From positions 97,562 through 161,561 of IMG/VR virus record IMGVR_UViG_3300045253_000023: a stretch of 64,000 bases of DNA. One strand, given 5' to 3'. Below, one piece after another: positions 1-7,106 of this stretch. Numbering within the stretch: the first letter of the stretch is position 1; every line of letters begins with the position of its first letter. This DNA is from a virus. The notes beneath the pieces are model-generated. The model ran no database searches and was not told the origin of the DNA. It saw nothing but the letters and a program-made list of their open reading frames with translations. The translations under genes were made by a program, and so were the position numbers.

Positions 1-21
1 AACATCAAGGATAACACAACC

Positions 22-144
22 ATGAACGTACTCGTCCCAATTCTGTTTTTCGGCGCACTGATTGCTTTCTTCGGATACAAGTATTACAAGAAGCATCACC
101 CAACTGTTGCCCCACCAGCAGCAACTGACGCAACAAAAAAATAA
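22..144 (+). CDS. small membrane peptide (40 aa)
   Basis: This 40-codon reading frame starts with ATG ten bases after an AAGGA ribosome binding site and ends 12 bases before a tRNA. Residues 3-18 are hydrophobic (one likely membrane helix), followed by a YKYYKKHH basic stretch and an Ala/Pro/Thr-rich tail. That layout suggests an N-out or N-anchored inner-membrane peptide with the basic part in the cytoplasm. I do not recognise a family. It is too short for most gene callers, but the start signal and codon choice look real. Confidence 0.6.
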   Translation: MNVLVPILFFGALIAFFGYKYYKKHHPTVAPPAATDATKK

Positions 145-156
145 CAAGATTCATAT

Positions 157-231
157 GCTCCTGTGGCGCAATGGCAGCGCATTTGTTTGGTAAACAAAAG
201 GTCCTGAGTTCGATTCTCAGTTGGAGCACCA
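157..231 (+). tRNA. tRNA-Thr (anticodon GGT)
   Basis: A cloverleaf can be drawn. The acceptor stem is GCTCCTG with TTGGAGC, including one T-T mismatch and one G-T pair. The anticodon stem TTTGT/ACAAA closes the loop TTGGTAA, giving anticodon GGT. The T-arm is CTGAG-TTCGATT-CTCAG. The CCA end is encoded. The acceptor stem's GGAG also sits ten bases before the next ATG and may double as a ribosome binding site. Confidence 0.93.
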
Positions 232-235
232 CTAT

Positions 236-676
236 ATGATAGAGACAATTGATATCAAGGATGTTGATCCCAAGTTGTTTGTTCAACTTGGCAGAATGAC
301 ATTCCGTGATGGATCATTGATGCGCCAAGCATTGTATGATCTTCGATCTGATCTCTATGGAAAGATGGGTGAGAACACGATGTATCCTCACAAGGGTGTC
401 GTGTTCTTGCTTAAGATCAACAATGAGTTGGTAGGTTGGGCATTGACCCACCGTCAACTCTGCAAGATCACTCGCAAGTACGAGACACTTGGTATGTTGT
501 GGGTCAAGACAAAGCATCGTCGCAAGGGTTATGGAACAGAGCTATACAATGCCATGTTCTATCATCACACCACAATGAGCAAATTCCAAGTCATCCCACA
601 TGATTACACCGCGAAGATGTTCTTCAGGAACTTTGGAATCACATTCAAGGGAGTTGTTCCCATTGAACGCAAATAA
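236..676 (+). CDS. GNAT-family N-acetyltransferase
   Basis: This is a 146-residue GCN5-related acetyltransferase-like protein that would move an acyl group from acyl-CoA to an amine. The acetyl-CoA binding motif A is visible as V-K-T-K-H-R-R-K-G-Y-G-T at residues 90-101, after a beta-strand LGMLWV. A longer reading using TTG at 221 would run into the tRNA, so the ATG at 236 is preferred; its only ribosome binding site is the GGAG inside the tRNA acceptor stem. The substrate is unknown. A second GNAT lies at 4950-5534 in the putative base-modification operon. Confidence 0.75.
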   Translation: MIETIDIKDVDPKLFVQLGRMTFRDGSLMRQALYDLRSDLYGKMGENTMYPHKGVVFLLKINNELVGWALTHRQLCKITRKYETLGMLWVKTKHRRKGYGTELYNAMFYHHTTMSKFQVIPHDYTAKMFFRNFGITFKGVVPIERK

Positions 677-688
677 CAAGAGGACTGC

Positions 689-1018
689 ATGCCAATCTTT
701 GAATATGACTGTGCTGAGTGTCATCAGGCGTCTGATATCCTTGTTAGACATGATTCTGACATTCCCCATTGCACTAAGTGTGGTTCTGTTAGGCTACATA
801 GAAAGGTGTCTGCTCCCGCTTTTCATTTGAAAGGCAATGGCTGGTACAAGACGGACTTTGGTGGCAAGAAGAACCATCACACAGAACGTATTGATCATGA
901 ACCAGTCACCAAGATGGATAGTTACTTGGAAGATCGTTATCGTGCCAATGACAAGGATGCTCATGGCGCCTTGAAGGCTGATGGTGAAAAGAATCTCAAG
1001 GATGGAGGAGTGCGATGA
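689..1018 (+). CDS. FmdB-like zinc-ribbon protein
   Basis: This 109-residue protein opens with MPIFEYDCAEC and has a zinc knuckle formed by Cys8, Cys11, Cys28 and Cys31, the pattern of the FmdB/CxxC_CxxC_SSSS small zinc-ribbon family. The rest is hydrophilic and charged. In bacteria such proteins are called putative regulators, but their biochemical role is not established. An AAGAGGA ribosome binding site precedes the ATG. Confidence 0.7.
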   Translation: MPIFEYDCAECHQASDILVRHDSDIPHCTKCGSVRLHRKVSAPAFHLKGNGWYKTDFGGKKNHHTERIDHEPVTKMDSYLEDRYRANDKDAHGALKADGEKNLKDGGVR

Positions 1019-1101
1019 ACAACGGACAGGGCGATTGCATCGATAAAGGCACTACAGATATCAAAGACCCAACAAGTTGCGATGATTATGAAGGTTTCTG
1101 A
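1015..1101 (+). CDS. 28-aa peptide
   Basis: A short frame begins with ATG overlapping the TGA of the zinc-ribbon gene (ATGA) and has a strong GGAGGAG ribosome binding site, so it is probably translated. The product is hydrophilic and ends DDYEGF. The next few codons of a neighbouring frame end DDFEGF, so this tail seems to be a local duplication. No function can be assigned. Confidence 0.45.
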   Translation: MNNGQGDCIDKGTTDIKDPTSCDDYEGF

Positions 1102-1124
1102 CGACTTCGAAGGCTTCTAAAACA

Positions 1125-1202
1125 ATGTTCGATGATGATTATGAACCAGAGGAAGACATTGATCTCTGGGGCGACTTTCTGCTCTCAAAGCATAACTGGT
1201 GA
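1125..1202 (+). CDS. 25-aa acidic peptide overlapping a tRNA gene
   Basis: This ATG-initiated frame encodes a very acidic peptide (MFDDDYEPEEDIDLWGDF at the N-terminus) whose last seven codons and stop lie inside the 5' half of the tRNA that starts at 1181. The ribosome binding site is weak (GAAGG about 11 bases upstream). It could be a real micro-protein or a chance frame. Confidence 0.3.
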   Translation: MFDDDYEPEEDIDLWGDFLLSKHNW

Positions 1203-1255
1203 TGCAATCGCCTCGTAAGCGATAGAACTGGGTTCGATTCCTAGTGAGAGCACCA
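1181..1255 (+). tRNA. tRNA-Thr (anticodon CGT)
   Basis: The acceptor stem GCTCTCA pairs with TGAGAGC. The anticodon stem ATCGC/GCGAT closes the loop CTCGTAA, giving anticodon CGT, which reads ACG. The T-loop is TTCGATT and CCA is encoded. It is a second threonine isoacceptor besides the GGT tRNA at 157-231, so two Thr codons are served by phage tRNAs within 1.1 kb. Confidence 0.93.
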
Positions 1256-1268
1256 AATTGAGGTTGAC

Positions 1269-1586
1269 ATGATAGATGAGATCACAGTTGAAATCCAAGC
1301 AGAACTGAAAGCAGAATGGCCAGACAAGACCATTGTGTTTGATTCTGAGTACATCAGCAGAAATACTCCAGTTGGATTCTCTACTCGAAAACTCAATCAT
1401 CATGTTGTTGGACCAGTAGAAACACTTATGATCAAACGATTTGGACCAAATGGTCTTTTCGAAGAAGTGAAATATACTGGACCAATGGTCACAGCTTATA
1501 AGATTCGATACAAAGAAGAACAGCACAAGGTGATCATTGCATTGCTTGAAAAGATGCGCGGCCTTCCGGAAGAAACCATAATTTAG
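1269..1586 (+). CDS. hypothetical protein (105 aa)
   Basis: The gene lies between two tRNA genes, with GAGG six bases before its ATG and its stop seven bases before the next tRNA. The product is a soluble alpha/beta-looking protein with a basic, aromatic middle and a C-terminal helix (HKVIIALLEKMRGLPEE). There is no signal peptide, membrane segment or metal motif. I do not recognise its family. Confidence 0.6.
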   Translation: MIDEITVEIQAELKAEWPDKTIVFDSEYISRNTPVGFSTRKLNHHVVGPVETLMIKRFGPNGLFEEVKYTGPMVTAYKIRYKEEQHKVIIALLEKMRGLPEETII

Positions 1587-1592
1587 AACAAT

Positions 1593-1670
1593 GCGCCAGT
1601 AGTCCAATTGGTAGGAGACAACAGGCTTAGACCCTGAACAGTGTCGGTTCGAATCCGACTTGGCGTACCA
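1593..1670 (+). tRNA. tRNA with anticodon TAG (Leu-CUA) but a short variable arm
   Basis: The acceptor stem GCGCCAG pairs with TTGGCGT, with G-T pairs at both ends. The T-arm is GTCGG-TTCGAAT-CCGAC and CCA is encoded. The best anticodon arm is CAGG-CTTAGAC-CCTG, giving TAG, which would read CUA leucine codons. Bacterial tRNA-Leu normally has a long variable arm, but only about five bases separate the anticodon stem from the T-stem here. The D-arm is also slightly irregular. The charged amino acid is therefore uncertain. Confidence 0.85.
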
Positions 1671-1689
1671 AACAACATGGGAATTCACA

Positions 1690-1926
1690 ATGCAACTTGA
1701 CAATGAAGGTTTGACCCCAGAAACCAAGGCGCGAATTGATGCACACCAGATCACTCTCAATGAGATGAAAGTCAAAGACCTTCATTTCTGCTGGGGTCCG
1801 GAAGCGCACAAGAAAACCAAAGAAGAACGTGCAATTGAAGTCTGCAAGGCTTTGGATGCAATCTTTGCTGGTGAATTCACTCCAGCGCCACCAATTGGCG
1901 ATTCGAATCATATGGAGACAGCATGA
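1690..1926 (+). CDS. hypothetical protein (78 aa)
   Basis: The ATG at 1690 follows GGGA and is preferred over a TTG at 1660 that would lie inside the tRNA. The protein is soluble, with a predicted helical N-terminal half rich in Glu/Lys and a Pro-rich C-terminus. Its last four bases overlap the start of the HAD gene, so the two are probably co-translated. No family is recognised. Confidence 0.6.
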   Translation: MQLDNEGLTPETKARIDAHQITLNEMKVKDLHFCWGPEAHKKTKEERAIEVCKALDAIFAGEFTPAPPIGDSNHMETA

Positions 1927-2348
1927 GTAGCAATGGTTGGATTGGGGTTGACTTTGATGGAACATTGGCGTTCTATGAGCGCAAGAAGTATCGCAGCGGT
2001 GAGGTTGGTCCACCAATTCCAAAAATGCTTGCTCGCGTCAAACAGATGCTTGAAGCAGGCAAGACAGTCAAGATTTTCACTGCTCGTGCGTATCCATTCA
2101 CTGATGTGGATGCTGATGCTGACTACATGGCACTGCAGATTTCAGCCAGAGCACTGCGCGGCGAACAAGCAGACAGAGCCAATGATGCGTTGCTGAACAT
2201 TGCTGCCATCAGAACATTTTGTATGGATCATCTTGGACGAGTGCTCACAATCACTTGTGTCAAGGACTTCTACATGGATGAGTTGTGGGATGACCGCGCG
2301 ATCCAGGTAGTTCATAACACTGGAGATCGTGCAGATGGCACTCCGTAA
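1923..2348 (+). CDS. HAD-superfamily phosphatase-like protein
   Basis: The 141-residue protein shows HAD motif I as DFDGT (residues 9-13, preceded by GWIGV) and motif II as FTAR near residue 53. The C-terminal half ends with a D-E-L-W-D-D-R-A-I-Q-V-V motif III/IV-like segment. HAD proteins of this size in phages are often nucleotide or polynucleotide phosphatases. It is small, lacking a large cap domain. A second HAD protein is encoded at 34224-34844. The substrate cannot be read from sequence. Confidence 0.8.
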   Translation: MSSNGWIGVDFDGTLAFYERKKYRSGEVGPPIPKMLARVKQMLEAGKTVKIFTARAYPFTDVDADADYMALQISARALRGEQADRANDALLNIAAIRTFCMDHLGRVLTITCVKDFYMDELWDDRAIQVVHNTGDRADGTP

Positions 2349-2565
2349 GAACGTCATTCAGGAATCAATGCGATTCTTGAAGAAGAGCATTTTGACAGAA
2401 CAGGTTTCCCAGAAAGGCAATGATTTGTACATCAGTGTGTACAATGATCATATGGGTGTCTCCAAGGTTGAAAACTCAGCTGGAATGTTTCGATTCAGAA
2501 TCAATGGTGAATTCATCAGACTGGATCAAAACCAGATGAATGCACTCAGGAAGTTCATTTCATAA
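2335..2565 (+). CDS. hypothetical protein (76 aa)
   Basis: The ATG at 2335 follows GGAGA and overlaps the end of the HAD gene by 14 bases. The protein begins with a basic helix (RKNVIQESMRFLKKS) followed by a beta-rich half (DLYISVYNDH, FRFRINGEFI). It might bind nucleic acid, but this is only a guess from charge. No family is recognised. Confidence 0.6.
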   Translation: MALRKNVIQESMRFLKKSILTEQVSQKGNDLYISVYNDHMGVSKVENSAGMFRFRINGEFIRLDQNQMNALRKFIS

Positions 2566-2577
2566 GGAAGTGGCAAT

Positions 2578-2760
2578 ATGACAACCAAGGTTGTAGTGAT
2601 GCATGATCAACCCGAGTACGACAAGAAATTGCTTGTGCGTACAGTTCAACACGGTTCTGATTCCAATTGCCCTCATTATCAAGAGCAAACAGTTCAACCT
2701 GGTGCTCATCTGACATTCTGGGTGCATGCAAATCAGCACTTGGTGATCAAGGAAATATAG
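2578..2760 (+). CDS. hypothetical protein (60 aa)
   Basis: A good AAGGAAG site precedes the ATG. The 60-residue product is beta-rich with several His residues and a single Cys. It ends five bases before the next gene, so it is part of the same transcription unit. Function unknown. Confidence 0.55.
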   Translation: MTTKVVVMHDQPEYDKKLLVRTVQHGSDSNCPHYQEQTVQPGAHLTFWVHANQHLVIKEI

Positions 2761-2764
2761 GCAA

Positions 2765-3178
2765 ATGAAGTTCAAAGAATTCATTGACTTTTCGCCCGAT
2801 TCAGACTATACTAAGATGAGGCACAGCAAGCCTCAAATCGACGATTACCCTGCCTTTGCGGATGACCTACATGCAAACAACATCGACTCCAGCGTCAGAT
2901 TCGAATCAGCTGAAGACCTCATCCCTACGCAGAAGAATTTCAACGTGGCAAAGGTCAAGAAGTTTTACGATAATGATGAGGCTCGCACAGCTTTCCCTGT
3001 CACTATCTCTGAAGATAATTTCGTTGTCGACGGTCATCATCGCTGGGCCGCATCGCTTCAGCATCGGGAAACAGTGAAATGCCATTGCATTGCGATGACA
3101 CTCCAAGAATGTAACAAGTTCCTCAAGAACAAGCCTTATACAAGCAAGAGGGGTGTCAATGAAGATTTACAGCATTGA
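2765..3178 (+). CDS. ParB/Srx-like domain protein
   Basis: The 137-residue protein carries a ParB/sulfiredoxin-type core: strand FPVTIS, then VVDGHHRWAA (residues 87-96), matching the DGxHR signature of ParB N-terminal domains. In phages such stand-alone domains can be NTPases or nucleases, or part of DNA-modification systems. A second protein with this motif is encoded at 32345-32770. A good promoter-like sequence lies inside the 5' end (2784-2812), with an in-frame ATG at 2816 just beyond, so a protein shortened by 17 residues could also be made. Confidence 0.7.
   Translation: MKFKEFIDFSPDSDYTKMRHSKPQIDDYPAFADDLHANNIDSSVRFESAEDLIPTQKNFNVAKVKKFYDNDEARTAFPVTISEDNFVVDGHHRWAASLQHRETVKCHCIAMTLQECNKFLKNKPYTSKRGVNEDLQH
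2784..2812 (+). promoter_or_regulatory. possible internal sigma70 promoter
   Basis: TTGACT and TATACT are separated by exactly 17 bases inside the 5' coding sequence of the ParB-like gene. The match to the sigma70 consensus is strong, but the GGAAAATTTAGT upstream box of the other early promoters is absent. Because it is within a coding region it may be coincidental. Confidence 0.35.
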
Positions 3179-3272
3179 GAACCTTGCAAATGGCAGGAAA
3201 GATTCTCCAGAAACAACTCAACGCAGAATAGCAGCACAACGTAACAGAAGAAACCGTGAACAAATTCAATAA
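3159..3272 (+). CDS. basic 37-aa peptide
   Basis: This ATG frame overlaps the end of the ParB-like gene, has AGAGGGG as ribosome binding site, and stops one base before a tRNA. The peptide is strongly basic in its C-terminal half (QRRIAAQRNRRNREQIQ), suggesting nucleic-acid or ribosome contact. No family is recognised. Confidence 0.5.
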   Translation: MKIYSIENLANGRKDSPETTQRRIAAQRNRRNREQIQ

Positions 3273-3273
3273 T

Positions 3274-3362
3274 GCCCTCTTGGTGTAATCAGGCAAACAC
3301 GGACGTCTTAAACACGTCTTAAGCCATAAGGCTTGTCGGTTCGATCCCGACAGAGGGCACCA
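3274..3362 (+). tRNA. tRNA-Leu (anticodon TAA)
   Basis: This is a class II tRNA: acceptor stem GCCCTCT/AGAGGGC, anticodon stem GACGT/ACGTC with loop CTTAAAC (anticodon TAA), a long variable arm built from AAGCC-ATA-GGCTT, T-arm GTCGG-TTCGATC-CCGAC, and encoded CCA. The long variable arm is what is expected for leucine and contrasts with the TAG tRNA at 1593. Confidence 0.94.
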
Positions 3363-3395
3363 TCTCTTTTCGTCATATTCAGAAGGGTATTCATG

Positions 3396-4073
3396 ATGTG
3401 CGGAATAATTGGCATCGTTGCCACCAAGTCTTCGTTTCCGCTTGACAAATTCAAAGCACTTCTCCAAGAAGCCAAAATCCGTGGGCTGCATGCCACGGGA
3501 TTGGCTTTTGTCGATTCTGGGAAGCTGGTTTGCGAACGTCAGGCCACCAGCGCAGAAACATTCAAGTTTCCCGAGGCAGTCGCCAAGAAGTCGACGCGGG
3601 TTGCCATTGCGCACACTCGCTACAGCACTTCGGACTTGAAGTTCAATCAGCCTATCTTTTCACCCACCAAAGCAGTTATACTAAACGGAGTGATCTCTCA
3701 AGCCGATCCTTCGGAGTGGAAGAAGCTATTTGGTGTTGAGTGCGAAGGTCGCAATGATGCAGAGATTGTGTTACGCCTGCTTGAGAAGCAAGAACATCCA
3801 CTCAGTGTAGTGGACTCTTCACAGGCATGCATCTATGTTGACACTGAACTCAATGAGTTGAAGTTCTGGCGCAATGAACAGCGTCCACTGTATTGGCTGG
3901 AGACAGAAGATTGCTTGATTGTTGCTTCCACCAAGGACATCTTCAAACGTGCTGGATTCAAACAAGCACCAAGCAATTGCACACCATGCGTGGAGTATGG
4001 CATCAATCTTCAATCTTTCAAACGCACCAGCCAAATCATCCGCAAGGCAAATGAGGATTTACAGAATGTTTGA
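3396..4073 (+). CDS. class II glutamine amidotransferase
   Basis: Starting at the second of two adjacent ATGs, the protein begins Met-Cys-Gly-Ile-Ile-Gly-Ile-Val. Removal of Met exposes the N-terminal nucleophile cysteine of class II glutamine amidotransferases (Ntn hydrolases), which release ammonia from glutamine. HTRYST at residues 73-78, ILNGVI at 95-100 and NDAEIVLRLL near 118 match other conserved GATase-II positions. At 225 residues it holds only the GATase domain, with no synthetase domain, so it needs a partner. The next gene, overlapping by 8 bases, is an amidoligase-like protein. Confidence 0.85.
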   Translation: MCGIIGIVATKSSFPLDKFKALLQEAKIRGLHATGLAFVDSGKLVCERQATSAETFKFPEAVAKKSTRVAIAHTRYSTSDLKFNQPIFSPTKAVILNGVISQADPSEWKKLFGVECEGRNDAEIVLRLLEKQEHPLSVVDSSQACIYVDTELNELKFWRNEQRPLYWLETEDCLIVASTKDIFKRAGFKQAPSNCTPCVEYGINLQSFKRTSQIIRKANEDLQNV

Positions 4074-4953
4074 CCCCAAGACATTCACCTATGGCTTCGA
4101 AATGGAAGTGGGTGATGTGCCTCGTGCACTGATGATTCCTTCACATTTGGGAGAGTGGGAACATTCTGAGCGTGACATTGTCAATGAGCGCGAGCCATAT
4201 CGAGGCATGTGTTCTGATCCAGATGGCATCAATCCACCAGTCGGCGGCGAGATCAACACCAAACCAACATTGGGATGGCCAGCTCAGGTCAAGCGCATTC
4301 TGGACATCAAAGAGTTCTGCGTGCTCTCTGGGCACATGCCCACTTCACCATTCACAACCCACAATCATCTTCATGTGCATGTCCCTGGGTTGATCGAGGA
4401 CATTGGAGCACTGCGTCAATTGATGGCATACATCGGCGACAACCAACAAACAATGGTTGACAGAGCATACCAGTTCTATGATCTGCCAACTATGAAGTTG
4501 GTTCCAAAGATCAAGACCTATTTGCAACATGATGGCGGCCGAATGTTCCATCCATGGCAGATCAAGAACATCATGTCTGCCACCAACTTCTATGACTTCA
4601 TTCGCGAACACAGACGCAATCAGCGTGGCACTGTGCTTGACCGAGTCTTGCGCAATGCAATCAACACATACTGCTTGAAGTTTGTCAAGACGGTGGAGTT
4701 CCGTTGCTTCCGCGCATCATTTGAAGAATCTAAGCTGGAATCATGTTTCAAGGTTGTTGAAGCCTTCATGGACAATGCGCTGAATCATCCAGAGCGCAGC
4801 ATGAATGAGTTCTTCAATGAGACTGAACTTGATTTGCCCATGATGACCTTTGATTTGGAACTGGCCCGAGGCTGGGCAGCAACCAAGGTGCCTGATCTGA
4901 ATGACAACATGGGCACCAGAAAGAATCGCACATATTATGAGGTGGAACAATGA
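4066..4953 (+). CDS. amidoligase-like protein
   Basis: The 295-residue protein has the layout of the glutamine-synthetase/GCS-fold amidoligase family: YGFEMEV at 9-15, GGEINTKPT at 60-68, HNHLHVHV at 99-106 and VEFRCFRASFE around 217. Its acidic and His residues would bind metal-ATP. Such enzymes join an amine to a carboxylate using ATP and often sit beside class II GATases and GNATs, as here. The ATG at 4066 is chosen for GAGGA eight bases upstream, rather than the one at 4051. It overlaps the next gene by ATGA. Family assignment is from motifs and neighbours, so the substrate is unknown. Confidence 0.7.
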   Translation: MFDPKTFTYGFEMEVGDVPRALMIPSHLGEWEHSERDIVNEREPYRGMCSDPDGINPPVGGEINTKPTLGWPAQVKRILDIKEFCVLSGHMPTSPFTTHNHLHVHVPGLIEDIGALRQLMAYIGDNQQTMVDRAYQFYDLPTMKLVPKIKTYLQHDGGRMFHPWQIKNIMSATNFYDFIREHRRNQRGTVLDRVLRNAINTYCLKFVKTVEFRCFRASFEESKLESCFKVVEAFMDNALNHPERSMNEFFNETELDLPMMTFDLELARGWAATKVPDLNDNMGTRKNRTYYEVEQ

Positions 4954-5534
4954 AACTTGGTCCAACAACTCGTGAAGCATTTGTCAAGGCTCTTGAGCTC
5001 ACACATGATCCAAGAGACAAATTTGCCAAGACATTTCTCCGCAAGGGAGATATGGTTGGTGGTTGGGGAGAATGGACTCTTGGAGCATTCTCTGAAAGTG
5101 GTCATCTGATGGGCGCATGCATGTTGTCTGTATCCAAGCGCGAGCCACATGTGATCAATCTGCAGTTGCTTCATACCTTCGCAATGTATCGTGGTTTTGG
5201 TATTGCTTCCAAGCTCATGGCATGGGCAGTGATGTATGGTTGCGCTGTTGCCAAATACTTCCGTGTGTCATCTGAACCAGAATCCATTGAGTTCTACAAG
5301 AAGATTGGATTCTATTTCTGGGGCGAACAGAAGAGTGGTTGTGCATTGTCGATGTTTCGCTATGAAGCAGATGCCAAGTGCGCATATGATCCACATGACC
5401 CAATTATCAGTGCCGCATTGAGCTCCAAGCGTCGCGGTGGTGTTCATCAGATGTATCCAACAGAGTTTGTGACTCTCTCATACGAGCCATACAATCGCTT
5501 CCAGGATGTACCATGTCTGTCGATTACCGTCTGA
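4950..5534 (+). CDS. GNAT-family acetyltransferase in the base-modification operon
   Basis: This 194-residue protein has a GNAT core: strand VINLQLLHTFAM followed by the acetyl-CoA loop YRGFGIA (near residues 79-85), then EPESIEFYKKIGF, typical of GNAT motif B. It starts in an ATGA overlap with the amidoligase gene and overlaps the downstream pyrophosphorylase-like gene by 22 bases, so all four proteins should be made together. It might acylate an amine on a modified base or on an intermediate, or act as an aminoacyl transferase-type GNAT. Confidence 0.75.
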   Translation: MKLGPTTREAFVKALELTHDPRDKFAKTFLRKGDMVGGWGEWTLGAFSESGHLMGACMLSVSKREPHVINLQLLHTFAMYRGFGIASKLMAWAVMYGCAVAKYFRVSSEPESIEFYKKIGFYFWGEQKSGCALSMFRYEADAKCAYDPHDPIISAALSSKRRGGVHQMYPTEFVTLSYEPYNRFQDVPCLSITV

Positions 5535-6568
5535 AAGAAAATCGCAAGCAAGCATTTGTGAAGTGGATGGTGTGGTCAATGCTCTATGAGGATTGCGACC
5601 CATCTTTGTTCATGACCAACTACCTGTTTGATCGCTTTGAAGTCAACTCAGAGCAACGACTCTGGTTGTGCTGGCTGTATGGCACCACGTACTATCTGCC
5701 AACAGCCTGGGTTATCTTCAATGAGTTCCCTGACTTTGAACTGGTGGATCAGAAGCGTCTTGAAGATTGGAACAATGCCAACTACAAGAGGCTCCGCTAT
5801 CAGACTGACACCAAGTACAACAAGGGTCATTTGCCTGCTCAGTTTGCTTCCTATCGCGCATGGATTCATTCCACTGCCAAAACACAGCGCGAGAAGTTCA
5901 AACAGTTGACCACAAACAAATGCCCAGAGAAGAACTATCAACTGGTGTTTGATGAGATCACAGGCAATCTGCACAAGTTCGGCCGATACACTGCATGGTT
6001 CTATATCCAGACCCTCAAGCACTGCGCCAAGATCAATGTTGATGCGCCCAATCTCATCCTTGAGGACTTCTCTGGCAGCAAGAGTCATCGCAATGGTCTC
6101 TGCTATGCAACTGGTCATGATGAATGGGTCAACCAGAAGCTGACCAAGGAACAAACAAACGTTCTCAATGTTGAAGCTGCCAAGATGCTCAAGGAAGTCA
6201 ATCTGTACATGATGCAGCTGGACTTCACGGAGCAGGCTGACTACTTCGCCATGGAGACCTGTTTGTGTTCCTTCAAGAAGCTGTTCCGCAAATCTCGAGG
6301 CAGGTATCTTGGATACTACCTTGACAGACAGGCTGAAGAGATCGCGAAGGTCGAGCAAGATGGTTGGAGCGGCATTTGCTGGAAACCATTATGGGATGCC
6401 CGCAATGAAACCATCAAGCGTCCTGAATTGTTGGGCGGTAATGTGGTGCCAGAGCGAATGGTCCACTTCCTAGACAATGGCTCGCTCGAAAGATTGGACT
6501 ATCTGTGGCCTGAGGACAAGACCAGCACTGAGACACTCTCGTTTGATCTAACTAAATTCTCTGTATAA
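5513..6568 (+). CDS. alpha-glutamyl/putrescinyl thymine pyrophosphorylase clade 3-like protein
   Basis: The 351-residue protein matches my memory of the aGPT-PPlase clade 3 family in several stretches: FDRFEVNSEQRLWLCWLYG (39-57), YLPTAWVIFNEFP (61-73), SGSKSHRNGLC, METCLCSFKKLFR and RYLGYYLDRQAEEI. This family is predicted, from phages such as phiW-14 and SP10, to replace the pyrophosphate of 5-pyrophosphoryloxymethyl-uracil in DNA with an amino acid or amine, giving hypermodified thymine. AGGAT precedes the ATG. It closes the GATase-amidoligase-GNAT operon, after which a fresh early promoter begins. The assignment is by pattern recognition only. Confidence 0.75.
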   Translation: MSVDYRLKENRKQAFVKWMVWSMLYEDCDPSLFMTNYLFDRFEVNSEQRLWLCWLYGTTYYLPTAWVIFNEFPDFELVDQKRLEDWNNANYKRLRYQTDTKYNKGHLPAQFASYRAWIHSTAKTQREKFKQLTTNKCPEKNYQLVFDEITGNLHKFGRYTAWFYIQTLKHCAKINVDAPNLILEDFSGSKSHRNGLCYATGHDEWVNQKLTKEQTNVLNVEAAKMLKEVNLYMMQLDFTEQADYFAMETCLCSFKKLFRKSRGRYLGYYLDRQAEEIAKVEQDGWSGICWKPLWDARNETIKRPELLGGNVVPERMVHFLDNGSLERLDYLWPEDKTSTETLSFDLTKFSV

Positions 6569-6596
6569 TCAATCACTTATTGTAAGTGTTTGAATG

Positions 6597-6643
6597 TTTG
6601 GAAAATTTAGTGCTTGACTTTTGAGAATGACAGGAGTAGAATA
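6597..6643 (+). promoter_or_regulatory. early-type sigma70 promoter, copy 1
   Basis: GGAAAATTTAGTGC is followed by TTGACT (6614-6619), a 17-base spacer and TAGAAT (6637-6642), then AGAGGA for the next gene. A small inverted repeat CACTTA-TTG-TAAGTG lies just upstream at 6574-6588. The same module recurs about ten times in the window. Confidence 0.85.
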
Positions 6644-6672
6644 GCTTCTGTCAATTGAGAGGAATGTATATC

Positions 6673-7101
6673 ATGTCAGACCGCAAATTGCTCACCATTC
6701 GTGAATTTCTCCGTGCCGAATCACAAGGTGCCTTCAAGGCTAGTGATGTGAGCACGCAATGTGCCGCAGGCTGGTATGACTGGTTCTGCCGCGATCATCT
6801 CCTGGTCGACAAGACCGCCAAGCTCACTGGCTTGCTGCGCTCAATCTGCTTGAGCAAGAAAATCAATCTTGATTCGAGCTATGTGTTTTTCAAGAACAAC
6901 TGCCCCATGGTCGGCAAGTTGTATGATCAGTTCTCCATCTGCGATATCGAAACTGGTGATGTGTTGTTCTGTGTGATTCCTTCATGTGGACATACTCGCA
7001 CCAGCGGCGAAGCCCAGGTCTATGCGCGCTCGAATGGATTTGAAGAGCCTGTTGCCAAGGGCAACTGGAATGATGTAGTCGCATACTTCAACGAGGTCTA
7101 A
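6673..7101 (+). CDS. hypothetical early protein (142 aa)
   Basis: Of two in-frame ATGs, the one at 6673 has the correct ten-base spacing to AGAGGA. The protein is soluble, with a helical N-terminal half containing several Cys residues and a beta-rich C-terminal half. It is the first gene after early promoter copy 1. No family is recognised. Confidence 0.65.
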   Translation: MSDRKLLTIREFLRAESQGAFKASDVSTQCAAGWYDWFCRDHLLVDKTAKLTGLLRSICLSKKINLDSSYVFFKNNCPMVGKLYDQFSICDIETGDVLFCVIPSCGHTRTSGEAQVYARSNGFEEPVAKGNWNDVVAYFNEV

Positions 7102-7106
7102 TAGAC

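Noticed and set aside
1185-1775. Minus-strand open frame of 196 codons
   Set aside because: It crosses two tRNA genes and two plus-strand genes with good ribosome binding sites. It has no start signal of its own.
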